A DNA stretch of 58,345 nt from Streptococcus mitis (GCF_023109105.1 NZ_JALDTZ010000001.1:1-58345), one strand, 5' to 3'. Shown: positions 1 through 6,927, numbered from the stretch's first letter. Translations and numbers: made by a program. The notes: generated from the letters alone by a model not told the origin.

Positions 1-161
1 ATCATATTTCTTCATTTGGCTTCCACAATCAGGACAAGATGGGGCGTCGTAGTCCAGTTTAGCGATGATTTCTTTGTTTGTATCTTATTGATGATATCTA
101 TAATTTGGATATTAGGGTCTTTAATGTCTAGTAATTTTGTGATAAAATGTAATTGTTCCAT
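1..161 (-). pseudogene. ISL3-family transposase, N-terminal fragment, frameshifted
   Basis: The minus strand from 161 reads MEQLHFITKLLDIKDPNIQ, the usual opening of streptococcal ISL3-type (IS1167-like) transposases. After 'IINK' the frame breaks. If one base is restored near 83-85, the reading continues as a DNA-binding zinc-finger start with a CPDCG motif at about 20-40. One base therefore appears to have been lost and the copy should be inactive. The window edge cuts the gene, so most of the transposase lies outside. The matching IS end is probably the palindrome at 236-285. Confidence 0.8.
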
Positions 162-235
162 ATGATTCTTTCTAATGAGTTGTTTTGTCGCTTTTCATTA
201 TAGATCATATGGGACTTTTTTTCTACAACAAAATA

Positions 236-285
236 GGCTCCATAATATCCATAGGGGATTTACCCACTACAAATATTATAGAGCC
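236..285. repeat. 50-bp palindromic repeat, probable ISL3-type IS end (copy 1)
   Basis: An imperfect inverted repeat: GGCTCCATAATATC on one side pairs with AATATTATAGAGCC on the other, around an unpaired middle containing GGGGATTTACCC. It lies about 75 bp upstream of the transposase start, where an IS terminus is expected. A near-identical copy with the same flank (ACAACAAAATA) stands alone at 18050-18099. The assignment as an IS end is inference from position. Confidence 0.65.
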
Positions 286-349
286 CCTTTTAGTTACCCG
301 ATAGTAATTTTAAGTATAGTAAGAGGGTAGTCACTGATCGTGACACCCT

Positions 350-1513
350 TTATAAATTATTGATGGCTGTTTCATAATTTGAGACAGCTTTTTTTGCGTT
401 TTCTTGGTTTGTATGCCAGTAAACATTTTCAGTCACTAATAAGTTAGAGTGTCCCAATCTGTATTGGACATCTTTAGGGCTGGTCTGAGCGTATAACATC
501 ATAGTGGTATGTGTATGGCGGAAACCGTGGAATGATACATTCGTTACACCAGCATTCTCAAAATGCTTATTTAGGCGTTTGCGTAAGTTGCAAGCGTAAG
601 CATATTTTTCTGTAAAAACTGAGAATACAACTGTTTCAGTTCGGCCTAATTTCCAAGACTGAATTTGTTGACGATTCTTGTACTGTTTAAGTAAAAGCAG
701 GGTGGCTTTGTCTATTGGTATATCACGATAACCAGCGCTTGATTTAGGCGAATTTATTTCTTGATAGCGGTTTAGTGTTTTAGTGATACTGATAACACCG
801 CTTTCTAGATCAATATCAGACCACTCAAGGGCTAAGGCTTCACCGATACGGCAACCAGTTGCCAATAAAGTCTTATACAGGACAACATCAAATAGGTTTT
901 CATAATTTGATTGATCCAGAGTATCTAAATAATTCAGAAACTGTTTTAATTCTTTGTTGTCTAAGTATTTTACAGTAGACTTTTCTTTTTGCTGTTTCCG
1001 TGGAACGATGACATCGTTAGCTGGGTTGTATTGTATTACCTGGATAGCTACGCCATATTTCAAAATACGCTTATTCATGTTGTGGAGTAAGGAGTAGTTA
1101 GCAAACGCCCCTTTTTCGCCCTTATTGGCCTTATCAGCCCACTTATTTACTTGCTGTTGAAGAATAGGCGTGGTTAGCTTATCTAGCTTATAATCGCCAA
1201 ATACGGGCAATAAATGCACTCTAACCAATCCATCCATAGACTGGCGAGTATTGGGTTTAACTGTATTCTTGTAACTATCCCACCAAACTTTTACCAGTTC
1301 TTCATATGTTGTGATTGTTGGTTTATCTTTAACTGTATAGCCGTTTGAAGCAAAAGCATTGACAGCCTCTCTTGCTTTGACTTTAATTCCCTTTTTAGTG
1401 TTGGCCGTAACAGTAGTTCTAGCCTTTTTCCCTGTAAGTTTATCAACTCCAAGATACACGCTTGCTCGATATACGATAGTTCCGTTTTTCTTTTTGTATT
1501 CTGTAATATTCAT
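350..1513 (-). CDS. int: Tyrosine recombinase (island integrase)
   Basis: A 387-aa site-specific recombinase that would integrate and excise the island. Residues 1-50 resemble the AP2-like arm-binding domain of Tn916/phage-type integrases, about 65-160 the SAM-like core-binding domain, and about 180-387 the catalytic domain. The catalytic set is visible: R222 (in ATGCRIGEAL), H329 and R332 (HGFRH), H355 (LGHS) and nucleophile Y365. The ATG start has an AAGGAG site just upstream. It is the leftmost island gene and points outward, as is usual for PICIs. Full length and apparently intact. Confidence 0.95.
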   Translation of the reverse strand: MNITEYKKKNGTIVYRASVYLGVDKLTGKKARTTVTANTKKGIKVKAREAVNAFASNGYTVKDKPTITTYEELVKVWWDSYKNTVKPNTRQSMDGLVRVHLLPVFGDYKLDKLTTPILQQQVNKWADKANKGEKGAFANYSLLHNMNKRILKYGVAIQVIQYNPANDVIVPRKQQKEKSTVKYLDNKELKQFLNYLDTLDQSNYENLFDVVLYKTLLATGCRIGEALALEWSDIDLESGVISITKTLNRYQEINSPKSSAGYRDIPIDKATLLLLKQYKNRQQIQSWKLGRTETVVFSVFTEKYAYACNLRKRLNKHFENAGVTNVSFHGFRHTHTTMMLYAQTSPKDVQYRLGHSNLLVTENVYWHTNQENAKKAVSNYETAINNL

Positions 1514-1530
1514 GGTTTACTCCTTTTCCA

Positions 1531-1561
1531 TCAGCAGGCAAGCAATTAGGAAAGATTTTGA
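1531..1561. repeat. Repeat copy A, upstream of integrase
   Basis: GCAGGCAAGCAATTAGGA followed by AAGATTTTGA occurs here, 20 bp upstream of the integrase start. It recurs with one mismatch in 28 bp at 5561-5588. Its outer part, read on the minus strand as CTTGCCTGCTGA, recurs exactly at 13533-13544 near the right end of the island. Possible recombinase, excisionase or regulator binding site; the function is inferred. Confidence 0.6.
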
Positions 1562-1907
1562 GTTTATACCATGCGAGGGGCTACGAGAAACCCCTTATTT
1601 TCGATTTTAAGCAGTCAGACGATAAATAATGCCAGAGCATGAAAAAATGCGGATATGGGGCTTATATAGGCTTGAAGCTTGAGCGAAGCCCGAGAATCCA
1701 CGCGCCTTTGTTGGTATAATCGGACTTTTCGGCTACCCTAAAAGAAAAATATTAGGGATGAGGTTCCAGGGATTTTTAATAAACTAAAAGCCCAACTCAT
1801 AAGAGCAGGGCTAGAGATGTCCTCTTGGGACAGTATCATCTATTTTGTCATCAAGCGACTTTATGATTTAATTCTAACCCTAATTTTAAAAAAAGTCAAT
1901 TTTTTAT
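1562..1907. other. Non-coding stretch between int and toxin gene
   Basis: About 345 bp with no convincing gene. It holds GGGG/CCCC and GGCTT/AAGCC hairpins, an extended -10 (TGGTATAAT) on the plus strand near 1713-1722, and a CCCTAA/TTAGGG hairpin just downstream of it. A small transcript from this promoter is possible but unproven. The right part contains the apparent terminator of the toxin gene (separate entry). Confidence 0.4.
1780..1812 (-). terminator. Possible terminator of the toxin gene
   Basis: On the minus strand AGCCC, a 14-nt loop and GGGCT are followed by TTTAGTTT. It lies about 95 bp beyond the toxin stop codon. The stem is short, so strength is uncertain. Confidence 0.5.
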
Positions 1908-2342
1908 TTAATATAAATCTAGTCCAAGAACTTCTTTTATCTTGTCTAATAGTTTTTTATGGTCGTTTGTATCTAGCTTGTAAGCTGGTCTATAAACTTT
2001 ATCATATAACTCTTTTCCCGCTGCATCTAGCATTACTTGTCCATCACTATCAGTCTTTTTCTTTGTTTTATAGACGATTTTCCGTTTGTCTATTTCTTGG
2101 ATTTTTCGGACATAAGCATAGGCTTTTGGCTTGGAAGGAGTGTTTTGATATTTACTATTTTCAATCGTGATACCACCACGATATTTCTTTCCTGATTTTT
2201 TACCAGTTAAAGGTGCTACTAGGAGTGTTCCATCAGCTTTGTCAGGAATTGTTAAGATGATAGCGTAGTGTTTTCCGTAAAATTCATTCCCACCTTTTTG
2301 TGGGAAGTTGATTAGATAAACTTCGCCTTGTTGAAATTTCAT
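1908..2342 (-). CDS. PemK/MazF-like toxin-family protein
   Basis: A 144-aa protein starting MKFQQGEVYLINFPQ. This opening, followed by 'HYAIILTIPDK' and 'TLLVAPLT', is the SH3-like barrel signature of PemK/MazF endoribonucleases, which usually cleave mRNA. The C-terminal half (about 75-144, rich in lysine) is longer than in typical 110-aa MazF. I chose the inner ATG at 2342 because GGAG lies 7 nt upstream; an upstream ATG at 2462 would translate the palindromic leader. No antitoxin-like gene is adjacent, so it may be an orphan, act with an unrecognised partner, or have another role. It has its own promoter and palindromic leader. Confidence 0.75.
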   Translation of the reverse strand: MKFQQGEVYLINFPQKGGNEFYGKHYAIILTIPDKADGTLLVAPLTGKKSGKKYRGGITIENSKYQNTPSKPKAYAYVRKIQEIDKRKIVYKTKKKTDSDGQVMLDAAGKELYDKVYRPAYKLDTNDHKKLLDKIKEVLGLDLY

Positions 2343-2400
2343 ATAATGCTCCAGATAATAAAATAAGGTGTACCTCTTAGAAGTACACCAGACCGTTTTG

Positions 2401-2457
2401 TCCTTGACGAACAAGGCTTTATAAGTAAATATCGTATCCTTGACGAACAAGGCTTTT
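2401..2457. promoter_or_regulatory. Two identical palindromes in the toxin leader
   Basis: CCTTGACGAACAAGG, a palindrome with 5-bp arms and a 5-nt centre, occurs inside two 20-bp direct repeats at 2401-2420 and 2437-2456. The spacing is 36 bp, close to 3.4 helical turns. They sit between the mapped -10 and the start codon of the PemK/MazF-like gene. They could be autoregulatory operators or paired RNA hairpins controlling translation. Confidence 0.65.
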
Positions 2458-2466
2458 GACATTATC

Positions 2467-2495
2467 AGTGTACTGCTTTTTTAACTTTTTGTCAA
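2467..2495 (-). promoter_or_regulatory. Promoter of the toxin gene
   Basis: On the minus strand TTGACA (2495-2490), 17 bp and TACACT (2472-2467). Near-consensus sigma-A promoter. Transcription would start near 2460, directly before the two leader palindromes. Confidence 0.7.
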
Positions 2496-2548
2496 GTTTT
2501 TTGTTAAATTTATTTTTATTATTGTCAACTATTTCATTTTGGAAACAG

Positions 2549-2574
2549 TTGTTTTTACTTGTTTATGTTATAAT
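2549..2574 (+). promoter_or_regulatory. Extended -10 promoter of the 57-aa peptide gene
   Basis: TGTTATAAT (-10 at 2569-2574) is an extended -10 element. The -35 region is weak. It drives the small ORF at 2603 and is divergent from the toxin promoter. Confidence 0.55.
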
Positions 2575-2602
2575 TATTTAAAAAGAGAGAGGAGAAAAAA
2601 AT

Positions 2603-2776
2603 ATGTTAAAAAAAGAGTTAAAAAATTTTATTGTATCGACATTTATATTTCTCTTAATTTTCAAGATTTTTTTCTCAATAACTACGATTTACATCACAAA
2701 TAGCTATCTTTCAATAGCGATAACTACACTTGTCACATTTTTATTAAAAAAATTTATTTCTTTCGAGTCTAACTGA
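2603..2776 (+). CDS. Small hydrophobic membrane peptide (57 aa)
   Basis: An ATG at 2603 preceded by a strong site (GAGAGAGGAG) opens a 57-codon frame. The lysine-rich start MLKKELKN is followed by a hydrophobic segment at about 10-32 and a second at about 36-50, ending in a basic tail. It has an extended -10 promoter upstream and a terminator overlapping its stop, so it looks like a complete small transcription unit. No family recognised. Its position, divergent from the PemK/MazF-like gene, fits a membrane-acting peptide or a type I-like toxin, but nothing in the sequence proves this. Confidence 0.6.
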   Translation: MLKKELKNFIVSTFIFLLIFKIFFSITTIYITNSYLSIAITTLVTFLLKKFISFESN

Positions 2777-2795
2777 TGTTAGACTTTTTTATTCC
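2766..2795. terminator. Bidirectional terminator
   Basis: AGTCTAAC, a TGAT loop and GTTAGACT are followed by TTTTTT; the A-rich left flank (about 2745-2757) is interrupted by non-A bases before the stem. It serves the 57-aa peptide gene and the opposing gene at 2789. Confidence 0.85.
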
Positions 2796-3784
2796 TCAAA
2801 CTTACCTGGTGGATTACTAGTAGCCTGTTGTACAACTGATTTGTTTTCTATAGCAGCTGTTAGTTTTCTCGGAATACGAATTCCTAATTCAGATATTGGT
2901 ACACCGAGTTCATCAGCTAGTTCTTTTGCTTGCTTAATCCGGTCGAGTTTGTTTTTTTGATAGTCTTGATACGTATTTATTAATCCTGGGACTTCAAGTT
3001 CTAATCCCATAACCTTTAGTTTCCCCCCACTTGTCAGAACAATTGCTCCACCAAGTATCATTGAAATTATAAGTCCATAGTTTACAGTATGCGTAATAAG
3101 TTCTATAATACCCTCGGACTGTACATTTATTTTTGAATCTACTCGTGTTTCAGGGAAAAGCAACCTTGTTAATAGAGAATATTGATAAACAAATTGACCC
3201 AAATAAACCCCTTGAATATCTTTTTCTTCTGTTACATGGTAGCTAATATATAGTTTTTCGTCTTCAATATAGCAAGGGAAAAGTGCGCGGTTAATGAATG
3301 GTTTATAATCATTTATATTTGATAGTGTTGCATGAGAATAAATCATTTTATACAATGCGCTGTCTGCATCGGAACGATTAAACCATCCTAACCAATGGAC
3401 TTTCCACCTTTTTGCAAAGTCAGATCGACTATGCGTCAACTCTTCACTTTTGTATTGTTCAAGCTCATATTGATCGAGTTCGTAAAGTGGTCCAATAACT
3501 TTACCGACTAAAAATCGTTCAGATCCTTCAGATGGGACAACAACTATATCGTTTTTCTTAATGTTATTTACAAAGCGAAGCAGTTGACCTGCAGTGATAC
3601 CATATTTGTTTTCAGATGGTTCTAAGTCATCTTGAAATGTTAGTTTTTCTTTTAAAATTTCTTTTAATACATTGGAGTTATTATCTGCTCGTCTAATATC
3701 TTCAAGGGTAATCTCATTCCATCCAATACCTATATAGCCATTTAGATTAAAATCCGTATAATATTCTCCAGAGTTAGCACGCAC
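2789..3784 (-). CDS. PUA/EVE-like sensor domain protein with membrane segment; 5' end frameshifted
   Basis: At least 331 aa. The N-terminal part has the pattern 'RANSGEYYTDF...GYIGIGWNEI' and 'DIVVVPSEGSERFLVGKV', as in the PUA/EVE-like domain at the start of Mrr-type restriction proteins. A hydrophobic segment lies at about 235-255 (NYGLIISMILGGAIVL), followed by a charged C-terminal region. I see no nuclease motif. The only clean start is GTG at 3784, which would cut the conserved YWLVRANSGE motif. That motif continues upstream in frame to about 3812, but the plausible ATG (3858) is out of frame across an A6 run (3824-3829). Restoring one A joins them. The gene is therefore slipped, decayed or mis-sequenced. 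Likely a defence-type accessory gene of the satellite (inference). Confidence 0.6.
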   Translation of the reverse strand: MRANSGEYYTDFNLNGYIGIGWNEITLEDIRRADNNSNVLKEILKEKLTFQDDLEPSENKYGITAGQLLRFVNNIKKNDIVVVPSEGSERFLVGKVIGPLYELDQYELEQYKSEELTHSRSDFAKRWKVHWLGWFNRSDADSALYKMIYSHATLSNINDYKPFINRALFPCYIEDEKLYISYHVTEEKDIQGVYLGQFVYQYSLLTRLLFPETRVDSKINVQSEGIIELITHTVNYGLIISMILGGAIVLTSGGKLKVMGLELEVPGLINTYQDYQKNKLDRIKQAKELADELGVPISELGIRIPRKLTAAIENKSVVQQATSNPPGKFEE

Positions 3785-3939
3785 TAGCCAATAATCACTA
3801 GAAGAATCTAAAACAGGGATTTCTTTTTTATATTTTCTATAATTTCTTTTAATTCCATTGTAATTATCTACTTTCTTTTTTATTTCCCTCTATACACGCT
3901 CAGACTGGCCAAACTTTGTGAGTGTGGGGATTTTTTTGT

Positions 3940-4386
3940 TTATTCAAATCCTTTGAAACTATCTAAAATCTTATCTTTTGAGTCTGTAGCATTAAGCACT
4001 AAAACAACATAATTCCCGTAGATATAAGCAGGGTGTCCAATTAACTCTTTTTCTTTCTTAGCTTCTTTAAACATTGGGTTTTTATCGTAGTATTCGTAAA
4101 CCTCTACAGCAGTATCATCTTCTAAGATGAACCCTTTCCCTGATTCGGCTTGAATAAGACTAGCTTCTTTTGAGATTTCTTCTTTGATAGTGAAGCCGTT
4201 GCTTTCTAGTGCTTTTTTAAAATCGTCTAAGCTAGTAGCCTTTTTAGAAGCAGGTTTGTCATTTGCTTTAGTTTGCTCGGTTTTTGGTTTCTCCGAGCCA
4301 TCTTTGGCAGCCGATTGGTTGTTAGAACATGCTACTAGAACTGTAGCACTAAGCAAGATAGCTGATGTTGTTAGTAGTTTTTTCAT
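3940..4386 (-). CDS. Predicted lipoprotein
   Basis: A 148-aa protein with a type II signal peptide: MKK, a hydrophobic stretch and the lipobox LVAC with the lipidated Cys at about residue 20. A lysine/serine-rich linker (about 22-50) leads to a globular domain beginning 'TSLDDFKKALESNGFTI', which resembles small extracellular lipoproteins of streptococcal mobile elements. It would be anchored outside the cell. It lies between the repressor gene and the PUA-like gene on the same strand, with AAGGAA before the ATG. Function unknown; a role in host surface properties or superinfection exclusion would be a guess. Confidence 0.8.
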   Translation of the reverse strand: MKKLLTTSAILLSATVLVACSNNQSAAKDGSEKPKTEQTKANDKPASKKATSLDDFKKALESNGFTIKEEISKEASLIQAESGKGFILEDDTAVEVYEYYDKNPMFKEAKKEKELIGHPAYIYGNYVVLVLNATDSKDKILDSFKGFE

Positions 4387-4417
4387 AGATATTTTCCTTT
4401 TTGTTTTTCAAATTATA

Positions 4418-5026
4418 TTAGTCATCTGATTCTTTTTCCATTGTAGAATAATTTTCTTTCCATGTTGAGCTATATTCAAATAATTGTTTGAAGTCATAAT
4501 CCTTAGCAATTTCCATTTCACTTTGATAGCCGGCTCCCATTGCAACCATCAAATATCTATTATTAATATTTGACATTGTTTTCATAAGCTCTTTAATTTG
4601 CTCAATTTGATTATCTGAAAGATAGATAGAATACTTTTTGAGTAGACGGATAAAATCTTCGTCAAATTCTTGAGCAGTTTTTTCAACCTCTTTTCTTTGA
4701 TTATGTAGAAGCCTGTTCCGAACAATAGATAAATAGTGATTTTTTAATTCTGGATTATTTTCTAAATCTTCTTTTTCAGTTTGAGTCAAAACATGATCTA
4801 ACTGTAATTCTAATTCTTCTATAAATTCTTTTGGAACTTCATCATATCCCAATAGATATCCAACGCTTACTCCGAAGTAGTCAGCCAGTTGCTGAGCATT
4901 GTTAGACTTAATTTGACTTTCTCCGTTTTCCCATTTTTGAAATCCTCTACGAGTTATACCTATTGCTTCAGCAACTTCTTGTTGAGTTACTTTTTTCTTT
5001 TTTCTTAATTCTTTAATTCTATTCAT
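4418..5026 (-). CDS. XRE-family repressor (CI/Stl-like master regulator)
   Basis: A 202-aa protein with a Cro/CI helix-turn-helix at about 3-60 (KVTQQEVAEAIGITRRGFQKWENG) and an unrelated C-terminal part (about 75-202, mostly helical and acidic) without a LexA-type Ser-Lys protease. In PICIs such a protein keeps the island silent until a helper-phage protein binds its C-terminal half; lack of a self-cleavage domain fits that mode. It is transcribed leftward, divergent from the small activator-like gene at 5177, with GCTAAC operator repeats between them. Confidence 0.85.
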   Translation of the reverse strand: MNRIKELRKKKKVTQQEVAEAIGITRRGFQKWENGESQIKSNNAQQLADYFGVSVGYLLGYDEVPKEFIEELELQLDHVLTQTEKEDLENNPELKNHYLSIVRNRLLHNQRKEVEKTAQEFDEDFIRLLKKYSIYLSDNQIEQIKELMKTMSNINNRYLMVAMGAGYQSEMEIAKDYDFKQLFEYSSTWKENYSTMEKESDD

Positions 5027-5044
5027 TTATAATACCTCATTCTA

Positions 5045-5156
5045 ATTATATCACAAAATAACAAAAAGCTAACTAAAATTCACATTTATTGTCATTTTTC
5101 TCTTGATAAGCTAACTACAGTACGCTATAATACACTTGAAGCTAACAATAGTTAGC
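5045..5156. promoter_or_regulatory. Divergent promoters and GCTAAC operators of the island switch
   Basis: Rightward promoter: TTGATA (5103-5108), 17 bp, TATAAT (5126-5131). Leftward promoter: extended -10 TGATATAAT on the minus strand, with its hexamer at 5045-5050. The motif GCTAAC occurs at 5068, 5110 (just downstream of the rightward -35) and 5141. The last forms a full palindrome GCTAAC-AATA-GTTAGC (5141-5156) just downstream of the rightward -10. Binding here would block rightward transcription. Confidence 0.75.
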
Positions 5157-5176
5157 AAAAGAAAGGAGGAACTTCA

Positions 5177-5362
5177 TTGCTTATTACCTCAACACAAGCA
5201 AAAGCAATCCGCCGAAAGCAAGCAGACAAGAAATTGACTGCAAAGCAAGCAGGCGAAGAAATAGGAGTTACACAAGTTACCTATCGAAAAATCCGAGACG
5301 GTGGCGAAGTAAAGCCTAGCATTTATCAAAAAGCCATGCAGTGGCTTGCAGAAGATTATTAG
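5177..5362 (+). CDS. Small helix-turn-helix protein (Cro/excisionase-like)
   Basis: A 61-aa protein with 'KLTAKQAGEEIGVTQVTYRKIRDGG', a compact helix-turn-helix. The start is TTG at 5177, chosen because AAAGGAGG lies 7 nt upstream and no ATG is near. It is the first rightward gene after the divergent operator, the position of Cro, Xis or Str in phages and PICIs. It may control the switch or assist excision; sequence alone does not decide. Confidence 0.75.
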   Translation: MLITSTQAKAIRRKQADKKLTAKQAGEEIGVTQVTYRKIRDGGEVKPSIYQKAMQWLAEDY

Positions 5363-5411
5363 AAAGGAGTGAACCAATCGCGATACTATTTTACATTTAC
5401 AGATTTCTCAT

Positions 5412-5558
5412 ATGGTGCTTTACCACTGGGGATTGACAACAAAAAAGTCACTTGCTCAAATTTTGGTCGAGGAGAGCAAGCGACTGAATCAAGAATATAG
5501 ATATTTTTTCTATATCTCAATTATAACAAAAATCAACTATTCAATCAATAACAACTAA
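5412..5558 (+). CDS. Possible small ORF (48 aa) after the Cro/Xis-like gene
   Basis: A frame starting MVLYHWGLTTKKSLAQILVEE and ending at 5558 has a believable, phage-like composition. The coding pattern continues upstream without ATG as far as the AAGGAG at about 5366, so translation may begin at a non-standard codon further left. The ATG at 5412 itself has no good ribosome binding site. Function unknown. Treat as tentative. Confidence 0.35.
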   Translation: MVLYHWGLTTKKSLAQILVEESKRLNQEYRYFFYISIITKINYSINNN

Positions 5559-5560
5559 TG

Positions 5561-5588
5561 GCAGGCAAGCAATTAGGAGAGATTTTGA
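5561..5588. repeat. Repeat copy B
   Basis: Same orientation as copy A (1533-1560) and matches it at 27 of 28 bp: GCAGGCAAGCAATTAGGA then GAGATTTTGA. Located just upstream of the structured leader. Confidence 0.6.
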
Positions 5589-5593
5589 AAAAT

Positions 5594-5784
5594 GAGTGCT
5601 GACACGGCGACTCTAAGCATTTGTTTTACAAAAATGTGGGGGAATACCCACGAAACATCACTCTATGCGTTCGCCAACTTGGGGCAACTGCCCAGCGTTT
5701 GGAGTGGTGCTAATACTGTATAGGAAACGACAATTAAAAGGCCTTCAAGGCAATTACACAAACATATAAACAGAGGTAAAAAAC
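5594..5784 (+). ncRNA. Structured leader or small RNA candidate
   Basis: About 190 bp without a gene but with nested pairing. GGCGA (5606-5610) pairs with TCGCC (5671-5675), GCAT (5617-5620) with ATGC (5665-5668), and inside them GTGGG (5636-5640) with CCCAC (5647-5651). A separate hairpin GGGC-AACT-GCCC follows at 5682-5693 and GCCTT/AAGGC at 5741-5751. It precedes the first replication-module gene. Could be a leader, an antisense target or a packaging signal; no known RNA family recognised. Confidence 0.4.
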
Positions 5785-6237
5785 ATGACAGAAACAACAT
5801 ACGAGAATTTAACTAGACGTATAGACAGAATTAGCGCAGAAATGCGAGAAATTGGCGAAAAAAATGGGCTTAGTAGACTTTCGTTATTGGCAAATCAGAC
5901 AAAAACTATCAAAGAAGATTTATCCCGTTTACTTTGGATTGAACTTCCTGAATTGAATGACAGTCATAAAATCGAGGCAGTTTCTAAAAGCATTACGGGA
6001 ATCTTTTTCGCCCCTGGTATTTTTGAAATGGATGCTATGCGACAAGCATTCTTTAAACGCCAAGCTAAGCACTTTTTTGACAGCGAAGCAGAGCAACAGG
6101 CGTATATAGAGCATGCTGAAAAGGAGTATTTAGGGGCTACTGTAACCTTGAAAGATATTCTTTTTAACTCTGAAAATGGAACTCAGAGAGTAAATAAAAG
6201 TTGTCTTATAGAGAAGTTTGAGGAGGCAATGCAATGA
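5785..6237 (+). CDS. Hypothetical island protein (150 aa)
   Basis: A 150-aa, mostly helical protein with charged N-terminal helices (TRRIDRISAEMREIGEKNG) and no recognised motif or membrane segment. AGAGG precedes the ATG. Its last codons overlap the next gene by 4 bp (ATGA), so the two are translationally coupled. It opens the operon that runs to the rep gene, so a role in replication or in sensing the helper phage is plausible, but this is inferred only from position. Confidence 0.7.
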   Translation: MTETTYENLTRRIDRISAEMREIGEKNGLSRLSLLANQTKTIKEDLSRLLWIELPELNDSHKIEAVSKSITGIFFAPGIFEMDAMRQAFFKRQAKHFFDSEAEQQAYIEHAEKEYLGATVTLKDILFNSENGTQRVNKSCLIEKFEEAMQ

Positions 6238-6434
6238 CACTAAACCTAGACAACATGACACAAGCAGAATTTGATGATTTCATGGCTGATTTAAAGATAA
6301 ACGATCCGAATTTTTTCCAGTTTATCGTTGATTTTATCAATAAAAAAGTAACCGTTCAAGAAGTTGAAGCTTTCCAAAAGATGGAACATGAAGTGCAACA
6401 GTTATACATCAAGAATTACCAAGCGAGGGCATGA
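6234..6434 (+). CDS. Small acidic hypothetical protein (66 aa)
   Basis: A 66-aa protein, start overlapping the upstream stop codon by ATGA. Sequence begins MTLNLDNMTQAEFDDFMADL; acidic and helical, no transmembrane segment. Such short acidic proteins are common in the early operons of Firmicute phages and satellites. No function can be assigned. Confidence 0.65.
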   Translation: MTLNLDNMTQAEFDDFMADLKINDPNFFQFIVDFINKKVTVQEVEAFQKMEHEVQQLYIKNYQARA

Positions 6435-6435
6435 T

Positions 6436-6639
6436 ATGAATGAATTAGATTTAACCAATACACAATCGGTAATCTGTATGGTGGTACTGGTTGGACTACT
6501 GCTTTATCTAAACCGCCGAGACCGCAAAAAAAGCGCCCAATTTGAGCGAGAAAACCAACAGACGATAGAAACACCTAGCGAGGATTTAAACCCTTGCTAC
6601 GGGCGTTATATCCAGCTTGCAGGTAAGATTCATAATTAG
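6436..6639 (+). CDS. Single-pass membrane protein (67 aa)
   Basis: Start ATG at 6436, one base after the previous stop codon, so coupled translation is likely. Residues about 12-28 (VICMVVLVGLLLYL) form one transmembrane helix, followed by a basic stop-transfer (NRRDRKKS) and a hydrophilic tail. It would be a membrane protein with a cytoplasmic C-terminus. Comparable small membrane proteins occur in phage early operons. Function unknown. Confidence 0.65.
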   Translation: MNELDLTNTQSVICMVVLVGLLLYLNRRDRKKSAQFERENQQTIETPSEDLNPCYGRYIQLAGKIHN

Positions 6640-6652
6640 AAAGGGGTGTAAT

Positions 6653-6919
6653 ATGCAACTATTTTCAAGAGAAACAGAACTTGAGTTTCTGGGAAAGATT
6701 GATGATCATTTACGTAAAAGGATGGAACTGGAAAAGCAACGTGATGATAATTGGGACTTGATTTCTAGACCTGAGGTGTTAGAGAAGTTAGGTATTAGTG
6801 GAACCACGTTAAATAACTGGCAGGAGCATGGTCTGAAATCGTTCCAGTCGCCTTTTGAAAACAGTAAGAAAATCTATTACCGTAAGAGTGATATTTACAA
6901 TTTTCTTGCAGTAGATTAG
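6653..6919 (+). CDS. Helix-turn-helix protein (MerR/excisionase-like, 88 aa)
   Basis: An 88-aa protein; the ATG at 6653 follows AAAGGGGTG. The segment 'ISRPEVLEKLGISGTTLNNWQEHGL' (about 37-62) is a MerR/Xis-type winged helix-turn-helix, and 'KKIYYRKSDIYNFLA' near the end is the typical recognition-wing pattern of excisionase-family proteins. It may be the excisionase or a regulator of replication genes. An upstream in-frame start exists at 6617 but has no good ribosome site. Confidence 0.75.
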   Translation: MQLFSRETELEFLGKIDDHLRKRMELEKQRDDNWDLISRPEVLEKLGISGTTLNNWQEHGLKSFQSPFENSKKIYYRKSDIYNFLAVD

Positions 6920-6927
6920 GAGGTGCA

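Noticed and set aside
1359..1610. Plus-strand ORF antisense to int
   Set aside because: Hydrophobic shadow of the integrase gene with no ribosome site or promoter.
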